Positions 9,306 through 17,347 of a stretch of 64,000 nucleotides of DNA are shown here, piece after piece. This stretch comes from Mycolicibacterium vinylchloridicum (lineage in GTDB: Bacteria; Actinomycetota; Actinomycetes; Mycobacteriales; Mycobacteriaceae). The position numbers and the translations under genes are program-made. Under the pieces are notes generated by a model, which saw only the letters and a program-made list of their open reading frames with translations, did not search any database and was not told where the DNA came from. Position 1 is the first letter of the stretch. Every line of letters starts with the position of its first letter. The DNA lies in the NCBI RefSeq assembly GCF_013404075.1, contig NZ_JACBJQ010000005.1, positions 147,067-211,066 on the forward strand, written 5' to 3'.

Positions 9306-9734
9306 TCACGGACAGCGAGTCATCTTGGCGGTTTTGCCGAGGTCCGTGCGCGATTCCATGGTCTGGTCATCAATGACCGTGACGTTGATCTTCAACTCCG
9401 GCGCCTCGGTGAAACTGATCGCGCCGTCGGTGTAGGACCAGTTGCCGAACGGACCGTCACTGGTGCCGTCCGCTCGCAGATCTATCGCCAGCGTGCAGTC
9501 GCCATCGGTGCCCCATTTTCCGACCAGGAACTCCTTGGTCGGCTGGCCGCCTCCGGCCGGGGCGGCCTGCGGACTTGTCGCGGCCGCCGTCGAGGTGGCT
9601 GGGGCCGAGGTCGCCGACGAAGCCGAGGTCGCCGACGAAGCGGGCCCCTCCGAGGCATGTCCATCAGACGGCTTGCCGGCGCACCCGGCGAGGACAAGCG
9701 CCGCTGCGGCACACAGAGCGAATTCAATCTGCAT
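9306..9734 (-). CDS. Small putative lipoprotein
   Basis: The 142-residue protein opens with a short hydrophobic signal peptide and a lipobox (LVLAGC), so it should be lipid-anchored outside the membrane. A linker rich in Ala, Ser and Thr follows (residues about 20-65). It contains a perfect 18-base tandem duplication at 9604-9639 that encodes a repeated Ser-Ala-Thr segment. The remaining about 75 residues look like a small beta-rich domain beginning FLVGKWGTDGDCTLAI, with one Cys there and one at the C-terminus that could form a disulfide. The start ATG at 9732-9734 has a GGAGA ribosome site. I recognise no function. The gene converges on nrdF2 with 36 bases between stops. Confidence 0.8.
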   Translation of the reverse strand: MQIEFALCAAAALVLAGCAGKPSDGHASEGPASSATSASSATSAPATSTAAATSPQAAPAGGGQPTKEFLVGKWGTDGDCTLAIDLRADGTSDGPFGNWSYTDGAISFTEAPELKINVTVIDDQTMESRTDLGKTAKMTRCP

Positions 9735-9938
9735 GGAATCTCCGGTTCGTCATGGTCGCCGTCAAGGGTCATCGGGACCTTCGAGTTGGCAGCGAACGCC
9801 TGAAACCATGAACGTAGACGACCTGGGCCGTGGCTGCGAGGGGAAACCCGTACGGCGGCACCCGTAACGCGACCCGGGCGCCAATTTTGGTGACGATATC
9901 GGCCCACGGGTGCGCGTCGGCGCGCATGCTGATGAGCC

Positions 9939-10430
9939 ATGACCCGTTGGTATCCGCTCGAGGCAGTCGATGCCGGGTTCTTCGCCTCGGCGCCGTACGT
10001 GTTCCGCTACCAGAAGCCGTTCGCGGCGGCGCCCGAACAGGTCTGGGAATCTCTGGCCTCGGCGGACTCTGCCGCGGCATGGGGCCGCACGGTCAAGGAG
10101 GTCTCGTTCACGTCCCCTCCTCCGCACGGGGTCGGCACCACGCGAGAATCCGTGGCTCTTGGCGCGCGGGGGCGTAGCCGCTATTTCCGTTGGGATGTCG
10201 ACAAGGGTTACTCGATGTATGTCTACGAGTCCACCGCCCCGGTTTTCACGCGCTACGCCGAGGATTTCGTGCTGCAGCCCAGTGGTGACTCGACCTTGTT
10301 CACCTTTACCGTTGCAATAGAACCGAAAGCCCGATTCGCATTGCCGTTCAGAGTATTTGCCCCTGTCTTGAAATTGGCTCTCGGGCGCGTCGTGACCGAG
10401 GGTCAGCGTTACTTCGCCGCCGGGGGGTGA
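9939..10430 (+). CDS. SRPBCC-family (START-like) protein
   Basis: The 163-residue protein has the outline of the SRPBCC/polyketide-cyclase fold. An initial strand FRYQKPFAAAPEQVWESLAS is followed by an EVSFTSPPPHGVGTTRES segment and a long C-terminal helix (ALPFRVFAPVLKLALGRV) that would close a hydrophobic ligand cavity. Such proteins bind lipids or aromatic compounds, and some are cyclases or hydrolases. No catalytic residues can be assigned. There is no signal peptide. It stands alone, and the region downstream holds only a broken gene remnant. Confidence 0.8.
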   Translation: MTRWYPLEAVDAGFFASAPYVFRYQKPFAAAPEQVWESLASADSAAAWGRTVKEVSFTSPPPHGVGTTRESVALGARGRSRYFRWDVDKGYSMYVYESTAPVFTRYAEDFVLQPSGDSTLFTFTVAIEPKARFALPFRVFAPVLKLALGRVVTEGQRYFAAGG

Positions 10431-10488
10431 CCTGACCGGACGAAAGGCCGGACACAGCCGACCGGCGGTGACACCATGTGGACATGGC

Positions 10489-10710
10489 GCTGACGCCGAC
10501 CGGGCCGAAGCGCAGATGGTGATCGATACGGTGCCGAAACTGCCCGGATATTCGGCAATTTGGGATGTCACCCTGCTGCGGATGCGCGCGCTGCTGGCCC
10601 GGTTCCATGGCGACGAAGCGACGTACCGCGACTAGCGTGATCGTTACCGTGCGATGGCGAGATCGCTTGGTTTCGAGGGACATCTCGCGCGGGCTGACGC
10701 GATGCTGTGA
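10489..10710 (+). pseudogene. Remnant of the C-terminus of a large ATPase/LuxR- or cyclase-type mycobacterial regulator
   Basis: One frame reads sensibly for 73 codons except for a TAG at 10633-10635. It runs from AEAQMVIDTVPKLPGYSAIW through LLARFHGDEATYRD, then the stop, then RDRYRAMARSLGFEGHLARA to a TGA at 10708-10710. The Tyr-Arg-Asp-Arg-Tyr-Arg ... LGFEGH ending is, from memory, the usual C-terminus of the large mycobacterial AAA-ATPase/LuxR and adenylate-cyclase-like regulators. There the stop position would be a tyrosine or phenylalanine. Nothing of the N-terminal domains remains. It is best read as a decayed fragment left after deletion. I see nothing else in the gene-free stretch 10711-10875. 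Confidence 0.6.
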
Positions 10711-10875
10711 CGGGCCGTCGTTGGGTGTGACCGGTCGCGGTGACCCTCGGTGCTGCGACGCTCGAAACGGGTACTGAATGGCGTGGCGGCCTCGGTGATT
10801 TGAACTGTGGCCCAGCAATTTTGGCGGCATCAGGAGCGGGGTTGGGCTGCAAGCCCACGAGTTGGGCGAGATGGG

Positions 10876-12309
10876 TCACGGTCGTCGCCGCCGCCTCGAG
10901 GATGGGCAAACCACATCGGCGACGAGTAAATAGGGGACCAGTGCGACGTCGGCAGCGATCGGCATCCCGATTGCGTTGAGCAGATGACCCTCCCGCAGTT
11001 GGCTGACGAACAGGTGCGCGTTGTATGCCGGGAGCGTGACAGCGATGGACAGCGCTGTGTCCACGACTGGGTTCGCAACCGCGACGGCCCCGGACACCGC
11101 ATCGACGAGCGTGTTGACGATGCCGCCAGGGGAGGAGACCGGCATGCCCCCGTTGCCCAGAGCCGCGAACGCTGTCAGGAATTCCAATGGCGACGGGTGT
11201 GCGGTGGCGGTGCCGCCCGCCGCGTGAAGACCGGCAAAGAACCCCGACAGCGACGAGATGTCAAACACAGTAGGGTGTTTCAGGTCATCGAGGGCATCGT
11301 TGATACCTTGAACTACACCATGGGCCAGCGCGTTGAGGACATCGACCAGGGCGACATCGGCGGGGAAGACCCCGAACGGAGTGGACACGTCCGCCGGCCC
11401 CGGGCTCCATCCGTTGGTGATGCTGCCGTAGCCCAAGTTCACCAGCACGCGCATGGTCGGCTCCAACAGATCGGCCAGCGGATTGCCGATGAGGGGGAGC
11501 AATCGCAGCGGAATCAGCAGCGGCAGATTTTCGGTCGGGATCATGAAGTACCGGGTGGTGGTGTTGGCGGTCGTCGGGAGCGCGATCGCCGTATTCACGA
11601 GTTCCGGAGTGAGGCCCGTGTACGAAAAGTGCTCGGTGAACATGCCGATCAATGCGTTGAGAACGGCCAGGAAATTGAGCGGATACTGCGGGAAGTCGGC
11701 GAATCCGTCGTATTCCTTGGTGTAGACGACAGTGGGGTAGGTGTCGCTCGTCGTGGGGCCGTAATTGAACGACTGGCCCAGGCTGGGCAGGGACAACGGA
11801 GCCCCTGGCACGTCGAAACGTTGGAACATGCCCCCGTTGGGGAGACCCGTGTCGCCGATCATGACGAAGCTCAGCTGGTCGGGACTGGGGGGATTATCCG
11901 AGGTCGCCAAGTAGGCCATTTCTCGCGCGGCGATGATCGCGCTTTGGGAGTAGCCGAACACAACGACTCGGTTGCCCGCAGCGAATTGCTGGGCGATCGC
12001 GCCGTCAAGAATGGCCACGCCCTGGGCGACGGACAGGTCGACGGGAAGGCTGTTGACGCCGGTGATCGGATAGAACTGCTCGGGCGCGATCACGGCTTGT
12101 GGGGTGTAGGTGCCGAATCCGCTCGGGGTGAGGTAGAGCTGCCCGACCGCGTCGATGTACCTCGGCGGCGGGACTGGTACCCCGCTGCCACCCAAGATCA
12201 GGGCCGTGTCTGAGGCGTTCGCGTCTGCAAGACCCGTTATCGACGTCAGCCCCAGTGCAATCACGCCTGCGACAGCCGAGATGCCACGGCCCCATGCAGG
12301 ACTGGTCAC
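10876..12309 (-). CDS. Secreted PE-PPE-domain protein (alpha/beta-hydrolase fold)
   Basis: The 477-residue protein has an N-terminal signal-like hydrophobic segment (about residues 9-31, ending near LADANA). Next comes the PE-PPE domain fold: a strand TALILGGSG, a serine-hydrolase elbow VVVFGYSQSAII with the candidate nucleophile serine, and a GDTGLPNGGM segment. PE-PPE domains are cutinase/lipase-like hydrolases found in mycobacteria, some with esterase activity. Here the domain occurs without a PE or PPE N-terminus. The C-terminal about 200 residues are hydrophobic and glycine/alanine-rich, and the end is a run of arginines. The GTG start overlaps the TGA of the upstream paralogue by 4 bases (12306-12309), so the two are translationally coupled. 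Confidence 0.88.
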   Translation of the reverse strand: MTSPAWGRGISAVAGVIALGLTSITGLADANASDTALILGGSGVPVPPPRYIDAVGQLYLTPSGFGTYTPQAVIAPEQFYPITGVNSLPVDLSVAQGVAILDGAIAQQFAAGNRVVVFGYSQSAIIAAREMAYLATSDNPPSPDQLSFVMIGDTGLPNGGMFQRFDVPGAPLSLPSLGQSFNYGPTTSDTYPTVVYTKEYDGFADFPQYPLNFLAVLNALIGMFTEHFSYTGLTPELVNTAIALPTTANTTTRYFMIPTENLPLLIPLRLLPLIGNPLADLLEPTMRVLVNLGYGSITNGWSPGPADVSTPFGVFPADVALVDVLNALAHGVVQGINDALDDLKHPTVFDISSLSGFFAGLHAAGGTATAHPSPLEFLTAFAALGNGGMPVSSPGGIVNTLVDAVSGAVAVANPVVDTALSIAVTLPAYNAHLFVSQLREGHLLNAIGMPIAADVALVPYLLVADVVCPSSRRRRRP

Positions 12310-13589
12310 GACGAACGCGCGGAGTTGCCGGTCGACGACGGCGCGGTGGTCCGGCTGGTCGGCTTATTGATGTTGCGGTTGCCGGGCCGGTCGGGAGTCC
12401 GGCGGTTCGATCCGAGCGAATCACGCACTACCGGAGCATGATTGGCTGCCTTGAGTGGCGAGGTGCGGAAGGCTGCGAGCTTCGGTGACGGGTTGACAAG
12501 GGCCTTGGCGTTGTTCATGCCCTCCTCGACCGCGGTGGCCACATCCGCGGCCAGCTGTCCTGGGTTGAGTGACGACGGCAACAACCGCGCCGGCGTGGGT
12601 ACCCACGGCTTGATCGTCCGGTCATAGCCCGCCTCCACGATCACCCGGAAGAACGGTTCGACCACGTCGATGAACTTCTCCGGCACGCCGATGCTGCGCA
12701 GTGGCGCGAACAGCGGTAGGTCCTGGGTCTGGAAGAAGTAGTAGCTGGTGTCGCCGTGGGTGCCCTGGTATGCCGGCGACGTTGTCGGATCCGCGGGCAG
12801 GCTGACGTCGAACGAATTGGTGTGCAGGTACACGATGCCCATCACCGCATTGAGATCGGCGATGACGTTCAGCGGATACAACGGGAAGTCGGTGAATCCG
12901 TCGTACTGCCGGTTTATCTCGACCGTATCGAACTGAGTGTCAGTCACTGCGGGGCCGTTGAACGGAAAATCGAGGAGCGGGATGTAGGCGCCGTCGAACC
13001 GGGACATCAAGCCACCGTTGGGCAGATTGGGGTCACCGCCCAAGACGAAATCGATGTCAGGGGCACTGGTTCCCGCCGGATATTGCCCGGCCAGCCGCTT
13101 CTTCACCACATTCGCGATGCCGGCGCCCTGCGACAATCCGTAGACCACCAGATGGTCATCGTCGTGCGCGGCTATCGCCGAGTCGAGATCGGCTGCCCCG
13201 ATCCGAAGCGATTGTGCGGCTGTGACGTCGAAGAATCCCGACAGTTTCCACCACGGCTCGTTCGGCCACGCGGGTCCGCCGGGTGCGAAGAGCCGCGGAT
13301 CCCCGAATGCGAGCCCGAGCAGGCGCGTGAATCCGGTGATGGGCCACATCTGCTGGGGAGCGGTCACCGGGACATAGGCGATGTTCTCGCCCGGATGTGT
13401 TGGCTCGATGTACTGGTTCTTGACGATGTCGATGTAGGTGTCGTCGGGCGTCGGGCACGTCGTCCCGCACAGGACCAGGGCTGTTCTCTCCAGCGGCGGT
13501 TCGTCAGCTATCGCCACCGGCGTCACCGTGGCGGCCGCTGCCAGGACGGCGGTGCCGATCGAAATGCCAATGTGCCGTGAAATGCCCAT
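12306..13589 (-). CDS. Secreted PE-PPE-domain protein, first gene of a coupled pair
   Basis: The 427-residue protein starts with a clear signal peptide (GISIGTAVLAAAATVTPVAI, then ADE as the likely cleavage region). A PE-PPE hydrolase domain follows: ERTALVLCGTTCPTPDD, the serine elbow LVVYGLSQGAGIA and VLGGDPNLPNGG. The C-terminal about 70 residues are polar and basic (SNRRTPDRPGNRNINKP) and probably disordered, which suggests interaction with the cell wall. It resembles the next gene in layout and in the EYDGF/QYDGFTDFP motif, so the two look like a tandem duplication that has diverged. No PE/PPE or ESX genes are nearby, and export is probably by Sec. A role in lipid or cell-wall ester turnover is inferred. 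Confidence 0.88.
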   Translation of the reverse strand: MGISRHIGISIGTAVLAAAATVTPVAIADEPPLERTALVLCGTTCPTPDDTYIDIVKNQYIEPTHPGENIAYVPVTAPQQMWPITGFTRLLGLAFGDPRLFAPGGPAWPNEPWWKLSGFFDVTAAQSLRIGAADLDSAIAAHDDDHLVVYGLSQGAGIANVVKKRLAGQYPAGTSAPDIDFVLGGDPNLPNGGLMSRFDGAYIPLLDFPFNGPAVTDTQFDTVEINRQYDGFTDFPLYPLNVIADLNAVMGIVYLHTNSFDVSLPADPTTSPAYQGTHGDTSYYFFQTQDLPLFAPLRSIGVPEKFIDVVEPFFRVIVEAGYDRTIKPWVPTPARLLPSSLNPGQLAADVATAVEEGMNNAKALVNPSPKLAAFRTSPLKAANHAPVVRDSLGSNRRTPDRPGNRNINKPTSRTTAPSSTGNSARSS

Positions 13590-13695
13590 CGCTTGCCCCC
13601 AACCCTGTGGTCCACCGAAGCAATCGTCACTCCGGGCCGCGGACAGGAACTCAGTAGCGCCCTACCGCAATCAGGAAACGGTCGGGCCAGGAGGC

Positions 13696-14562
13696 CTAGC
13701 TGGCGAGGTTGAATCGACCCTGGCTGCCGTAGATCGCCAACGAAATGAGCAGTGTCACCGAGACCACGACGACGAGCGAGGTCCGCACGGCGTCGCCCGT
13801 CGCGACACCCACTCCAGAGGGTCCGCCTGAGGCATAGAAGCCAAAATAGGTGTGGATCAGCAGGATTGCCAACGCCATGAGGATCGCCTGGACGAACGAC
13901 CACAGCAAATCCGTCGGGCTCAGAAACGTCGAAAAATAGTGGTCGTACAGGCCCGCCGACTGGCCGAGCAGGGCCACTGTGGTGAACCGGCTGGCCAGGA
14001 ACGACAGGATGACCGCGACGGCATACAGCGGCGCGATGGACATCATCCCGGCGACGATCCTGGTGCTCACCAGAAACACCAGCGGCGGGATAGCCATGGC
14101 TTCCAGTGCGTCGACTTCCTGGTTGACCCGCATCGCGCCCAGCTGTGCGGTCACGCCGGCACCGAACGTTGCCGCTAAACCGATCCCGGCGACGACCGGC
14201 GCCGAGATCCGCACGTTGATGAACGCGGCCAAGAAACCCGTGAGCGCCTCGATGCCGATGTCACCCAGCGAGCTGTAGCCTTGCACCGCCAGCGTTCCGC
14301 CGGTCGCGACGGTGAGGAATCCGACGACCACCAACGTCCCGCCAATCATCGCCAAAACCCCTGCGCCCATGCTGATTTCGGCGACCAGCCGGACGATCTC
14401 GACGCGGTAGCAGCGCACCGCGGTCGGGATACCCGCGATGGCCCTGGCATAGAACAGCGCCTGATCGCCGATCCGGCCCAACACGTACCACGGTCGCTCC
14501 GCGGCCCGGGCCAGCCGGGGATAGACGCTGCGGTGCGTCACAACGGTTCCCGATTCACCCAC
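13696..14562 (-). CDS. YrbE/MlaE-family ABC transporter permease, orphan (YrbEB-like)
   Basis: The 288-residue integral membrane protein matches the MlaE/YrbE permease family along its whole length. The conserved cytoplasmic-loop segment is QLGAMRVNQEVDALEAMAIP, and several long hydrophobic segments flank it. The N-terminal ALFYARAIAGIPTAVRCYR and the C-terminal YGFYASGGPSGVG-type segment (here FGFYASGGPSGVGVA) are typical of the mycobacterial YrbEB subunit. In mce operons YrbEA and YrbEB form the membrane channel of a lipid importer with six Mce proteins. Neither a YrbEA partner nor any mce gene is present here, so this is an orphan that must work alone, pair with a distant copy, or be a relic. 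GTG starts at 14562 or 14541 are possible. A DosR-like site lies just upstream. Confidence 0.88.
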   Translation of the reverse strand: MGESGTVVTHRSVYPRLARAAERPWYVLGRIGDQALFYARAIAGIPTAVRCYRVEIVRLVAEISMGAGVLAMIGGTLVVVGFLTVATGGTLAVQGYSSLGDIGIEALTGFLAAFINVRISAPVVAGIGLAATFGAGVTAQLGAMRVNQEVDALEAMAIPPLVFLVSTRIVAGMMSIAPLYAVAVILSFLASRFTTVALLGQSAGLYDHYFSTFLSPTDLLWSFVQAILMALAILLIHTYFGFYASGGPSGVGVATGDAVRTSLVVVVSVTLLISLAIYGSQGRFNLAS

Positions 14563-14591
14563 TCACGGTCCGCGCCTGTCCGACCGCGTTG

Positions 14592-14607
14592 TAGGGCCCT
14601 TTGTCCC
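14592..14607. promoter_or_regulatory. Possible DosR (dormancy regulon) box
   Basis: On the minus strand the sequence reads GGGACAAAGGGCCCTA. Its ends fit the GGGAC...GGCCCT form of many DosR sites, with mismatches in the centre. It lies 30 bases upstream of the YrbE start and about 80 bases upstream of the hydrolase start, between divergent genes. The call rests on one imperfect motif. Confidence 0.3.
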
Positions 14608-14685
14608 ACCTATCGACGCAGAAGGGCTTCATTCGGGTGGGACCGGTGCTTTGAGCCCGCGCCCATATCGCGGATGCTGAATGGC

Positions 14686-15558
14686 GTGACCACACCCGAA
14701 CCGTTCAGTGCGCTGGGCGTGGACGGCATCCGCATCGCGGCCGACCGCATCGGCGATCCGGACGCGCCGAGCGTCGTCTTCCTCCACGGCGGCGGCCAGA
14801 CTCGTCGCTCCTGGGGCCGGGCCGCGACCGCAGTGGCTGCGCGCGGCTGGCAGGCGATCACCGTTGACCTGCGCGGACACGGTGAGTCCGACTGGTCGGA
14901 AGAAGGGGACTACCGGGTCGTCAGCTTCGCCGGCGACGTACTGCAACTGATCCGTCAGCTGCCGGGGCGCCCCGTGCTCGTCGGTGCGTCACTGGGCGGG
15001 TTCACCGGCATGCTGCTCGCCGGAGAGCTGGAACCGGCGGCGCTACGTGCGCTGGTACTGGTCGACATCGTCCCCGATATGAATCCGACCGGGGCCGAGC
15101 GCATCCACCAATTCATGTACGACCGGATGGAGACGGGCTTCGAGTCCCTCGACGAGGTGGCCGACATGATCCAGGAGTACAACCCGCACCGCAGCCGGCC
15201 GTCCGATCTTGACGGCCTTCGCACGAACCTGCGCCACCGAGACGGCCGCTGGTATTGGCACTGGGACCCCAAGTTCATCGACGGGACTGCGGCCAGCCCG
15301 CCCATCGAGGTGACCGAGGTCGAGCGCATCAACGCGGCGGTCGAATCGATCCTGGCGGCCGGTGTCCCGATGCTGCTGGTGCGTGGTCAGATGAGTGACC
15401 TTGTCACTCAGGAACGTGCTGACGCATTCCTCGAACGGTTCCCGCAGATCGAGTTCGTCGACGTCGCCGGGGCCGGACACATGGTCGCCGGTGATCGCAA
15501 CGACATCTTCGCCGAGGCGGTCGTGGAGTTCCTGGCCAGGCATGCCGGCATCCAGTGA
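14686..15558 (+). CDS. Alpha/beta hydrolase
   Basis: The 290-residue enzyme has the classical alpha/beta-hydrolase order: HGGGQTRRSWG oxyanion region, DLRGHGESDWS, nucleophile elbow LVGASLGGF with the catalytic serine, and GAGHMVAGDRND with the catalytic histidine. An acid residue is likely in the GQMSDLVT loop. It most resembles esterases, epoxide-hydrolase-like and C-C hydrolases, and the substrate is not evident. The start is GTG at 14686 or ATG at 14674, both just before the first strand, with no clear ribosome site to decide. Its stop overlaps the GTG start of the APC transporter by 4 bases, so the pair is co-translated. Confidence 0.87.
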   Translation: MTTPEPFSALGVDGIRIAADRIGDPDAPSVVFLHGGGQTRRSWGRAATAVAARGWQAITVDLRGHGESDWSEEGDYRVVSFAGDVLQLIRQLPGRPVLVGASLGGFTGMLLAGELEPAALRALVLVDIVPDMNPTGAERIHQFMYDRMETGFESLDEVADMIQEYNPHRSRPSDLDGLRTNLRHRDGRWYWHWDPKFIDGTAASPPIEVTEVERINAAVESILAAGVPMLLVRGQMSDLVTQERADAFLERFPQIEFVDVAGAGHMVAGDRNDIFAEAVVEFLARHAGIQ

Positions 15559-16913
15559 GCTGGCCTGGGGTGAAGTTCCGGACAGCGGTGCTCGGCCTGG
15601 CGTTCGCCTTCACGGTGATGGCCGATCCGGTTTCGTCGGTGGCGTACGCGATCGAGGCTGCACTGCGCGGACTGGCAGGTGACCTCAGCTCCCTGCTTCC
15701 GACCATGGGGGCCGTGGTTGCGATCATCGCCGTGATCTCGGCGACGTATCACGAGCTGATCGGGCGGTTCCCCGGCGGAGGTGGTGGTCCCGAGGGCATC
15801 GCGTCCGCCTTCGGCGAAGGGTGGGCATTCATTCCACTGGGCGCGCTCCTGGTCGACTTCACCCTGACGGTTGCGGTCAGCTGCGCGGCCGGTGCCTCGG
15901 CGCTGATCGCGTATCTGCCGCCGCTCGAGTCGTATCGCACCCCGATCGGGCTGGGGCTCGTGGCCTTGGTGGCCGGAGTGGTCCTGCTCGGTCAGGGTGG
16001 CCGGGTGGTCTTCGCCGCGGCGACCGTTGCCTTCGTGGTCCTGTCCATCTGCGTCATCGTGGCGGGTGTCTCCGCAGTGCCGGCCCCGGACAGCGCCGTG
16101 AGCCACTCCGCGGGTGGCAACCCGCTGCTGGCAGGCGCCGGGTTGGCGTCGGTACTGTTCGCCATCCCGCTCGGGATGGCGTTGGCGACGGGCGTCGAAT
16201 CGCCGTCGAATGCGATCGCCCAGTTGCCCCAACTCGGTGATCGCGCCCGACGGCGGCTCGGCAGGTTGACCCTGTGGTTGATGGTCGCCATCGTCGGGAC
16301 ATTGACGATCTGCTTCACCGTCCTGGCGGTCAGGTTGAGGATCGATATCCCACCGCAAGACTCGACCCTCATCGCTGAGCTGGCGAAACGCGCCACGGGG
16401 AACAGCGTCCTGTTCACCGCCTTCCAGGCGGTCAGTGCTCTGCTCTTGTTGGCCGCCGCGGCGTCGTCCTACCTTGCCGGTTCGGGGGTACTCAAGGCGC
16501 TGGCCACGATCGGTGCGGACGGCGTCGGATTGGTCCCGAGCCGGTTCGGCCGCATGAACCGATTCCTGATACCCGAGTGGGGGGTCGGTCTGGTCCTTGC
16601 GGCGGCGGCGATGCTGATCGGGGCCAGCGGCCGGGAGCAACGGCTGGTCGGCTTCTACGCCGTGGCGGTCTTCGCCAGCTTCCTGGCCGCCACGATCGCT
16701 TGTGCACGGCTGTCCTACCGCGACCATCGGTGGACGGCTCTGATACTCAACGTCGTCGCAGCGGTCTTGGTGGCCGCGGTGTTGGTCATCAACGCCAGTC
16801 GTGTCGAAGGACTGGTCGCATTATTGGCGTCTGCGGCGGTGGCGACCTACCTGTGGCGGGTGTGGGTGGCGCGCGGACGGCCGCGCGGCGTGGCCGGCGC
16901 CGGCGCTCAATGA
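15555..16913 (+). CDS. APC-superfamily amino-acid/polyamine-type permease
   Basis: The 452-residue protein is hydrophobic throughout, with about twelve predicted transmembrane helices. Helix 1 begins AVLGLAFAFTVMADPVSSVA, which is the broken-helix region that binds substrate in the APC (LeuT) fold. A glycine-rich segment RFPGGGGGPEG follows helix 2. The transported compound cannot be deduced. The GTG start is embedded in the stop of the hydrolase gene (GTGA at 15555-15558), so uptake and hydrolysis of a common substrate is a reasonable guess. The start seems reliable because of this overlap and because the first helix follows at once. The protein ends in a basic cytoplasmic tail. Confidence 0.85.
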   Translation: MSWPGVKFRTAVLGLAFAFTVMADPVSSVAYAIEAALRGLAGDLSSLLPTMGAVVAIIAVISATYHELIGRFPGGGGGPEGIASAFGEGWAFIPLGALLVDFTLTVAVSCAAGASALIAYLPPLESYRTPIGLGLVALVAGVVLLGQGGRVVFAAATVAFVVLSICVIVAGVSAVPAPDSAVSHSAGGNPLLAGAGLASVLFAIPLGMALATGVESPSNAIAQLPQLGDRARRRLGRLTLWLMVAIVGTLTICFTVLAVRLRIDIPPQDSTLIAELAKRATGNSVLFTAFQAVSALLLLAAAASSYLAGSGVLKALATIGADGVGLVPSRFGRMNRFLIPEWGVGLVLAAAAMLIGASGREQRLVGFYAVAVFASFLAATIACARLSYRDHRWTALILNVVAAVLVAAVLVINASRVEGLVALLASAAVATYLWRVWVARGRPRGVAGAGAQ

Positions 16914-17017
16914 CCCGCTCGACCGGTGCCCCGAGCGACGGTGAACGTGGTGTGAACCGGCGGCGAACTGTCCTACCGGTGCTGGCGTAGTTTCGGCGCA
17001 ACCGAGAGACTTGCCAG

Positions 17018-17344
17018 GTGACCGCTACGTCGCTTCTGCATTCGATCCTCAACTGGCTGCGGGCCGGCTACCCCAACGGTGTTCCCGGTCCGGACCGGGT
17101 CCCGCTGTTGGCGCTGCTTCGCTCGACTCCGCTGACCGAGGACCAGATCAAAGAGGTGGTCGCCCATCTCACGGCGAAGGACTCACCGGCGCTGGCGGGC
17201 GGAATCGACGAGGACGAGATCGCCGAGTTCATCAAGGACGTCAGTCACCACGACGCGGGCCCGGAGAACATCAAGCGGGTGGCCGCCACGCTGGCCGCGG
17301 CCGGTTGGCCGCTGGCCGGCGTGACCGAGGACACGGTCAACTAG
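17018..17344 (+). CDS. DUF3349-family small protein
   Basis: The 108-residue soluble protein is rich in acidic residues. It begins SLLHSILNWLRAGYPNGVPGPDRVPLLALL and contains a TEDQIKEVVAHL helix and a DEDEIAEFIKDV helix. This matches the mycobacterial DUF3349 family, which includes M. tuberculosis Rv3046c at the same position. The segment I-x-x-W-L-R-x-x-Y-P-x-G-V-P is the family hallmark. The fold is small and all-helical, and the biochemical role is unknown. The GTG start at 17018 follows the pattern of its neighbours. Its stop is 3 bases from the end of the convergent adhC gene. Confidence 0.88.
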   Translation: MTATSLLHSILNWLRAGYPNGVPGPDRVPLLALLRSTPLTEDQIKEVVAHLTAKDSPALAGGIDEDEIAEFIKDVSHHDAGPENIKRVAATLAAAGWPLAGVTEDTVN

Positions 17345-17347
17345 CCG

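Noticed and set aside
10790..10870. tRNA-like look of the stretch ending near the PE-PPE stop
   Set aside because: No cloverleaf with acceptor and T-arm pairing could be built.
10984..12213. Plus-strand frame opposite the PE-PPE gene
   Set aside because: Arg/Gly/Asp-rich with no recognisable fold. The minus strand carries a signal peptide and the serine elbow.
15555..16913. The APC permease as the missing arsenite pump
   Set aside because: It has the APC-type first helix, is coupled to a hydrolase gene and lies 15 kb from the ars island. It does not resemble ArsB or Acr3.
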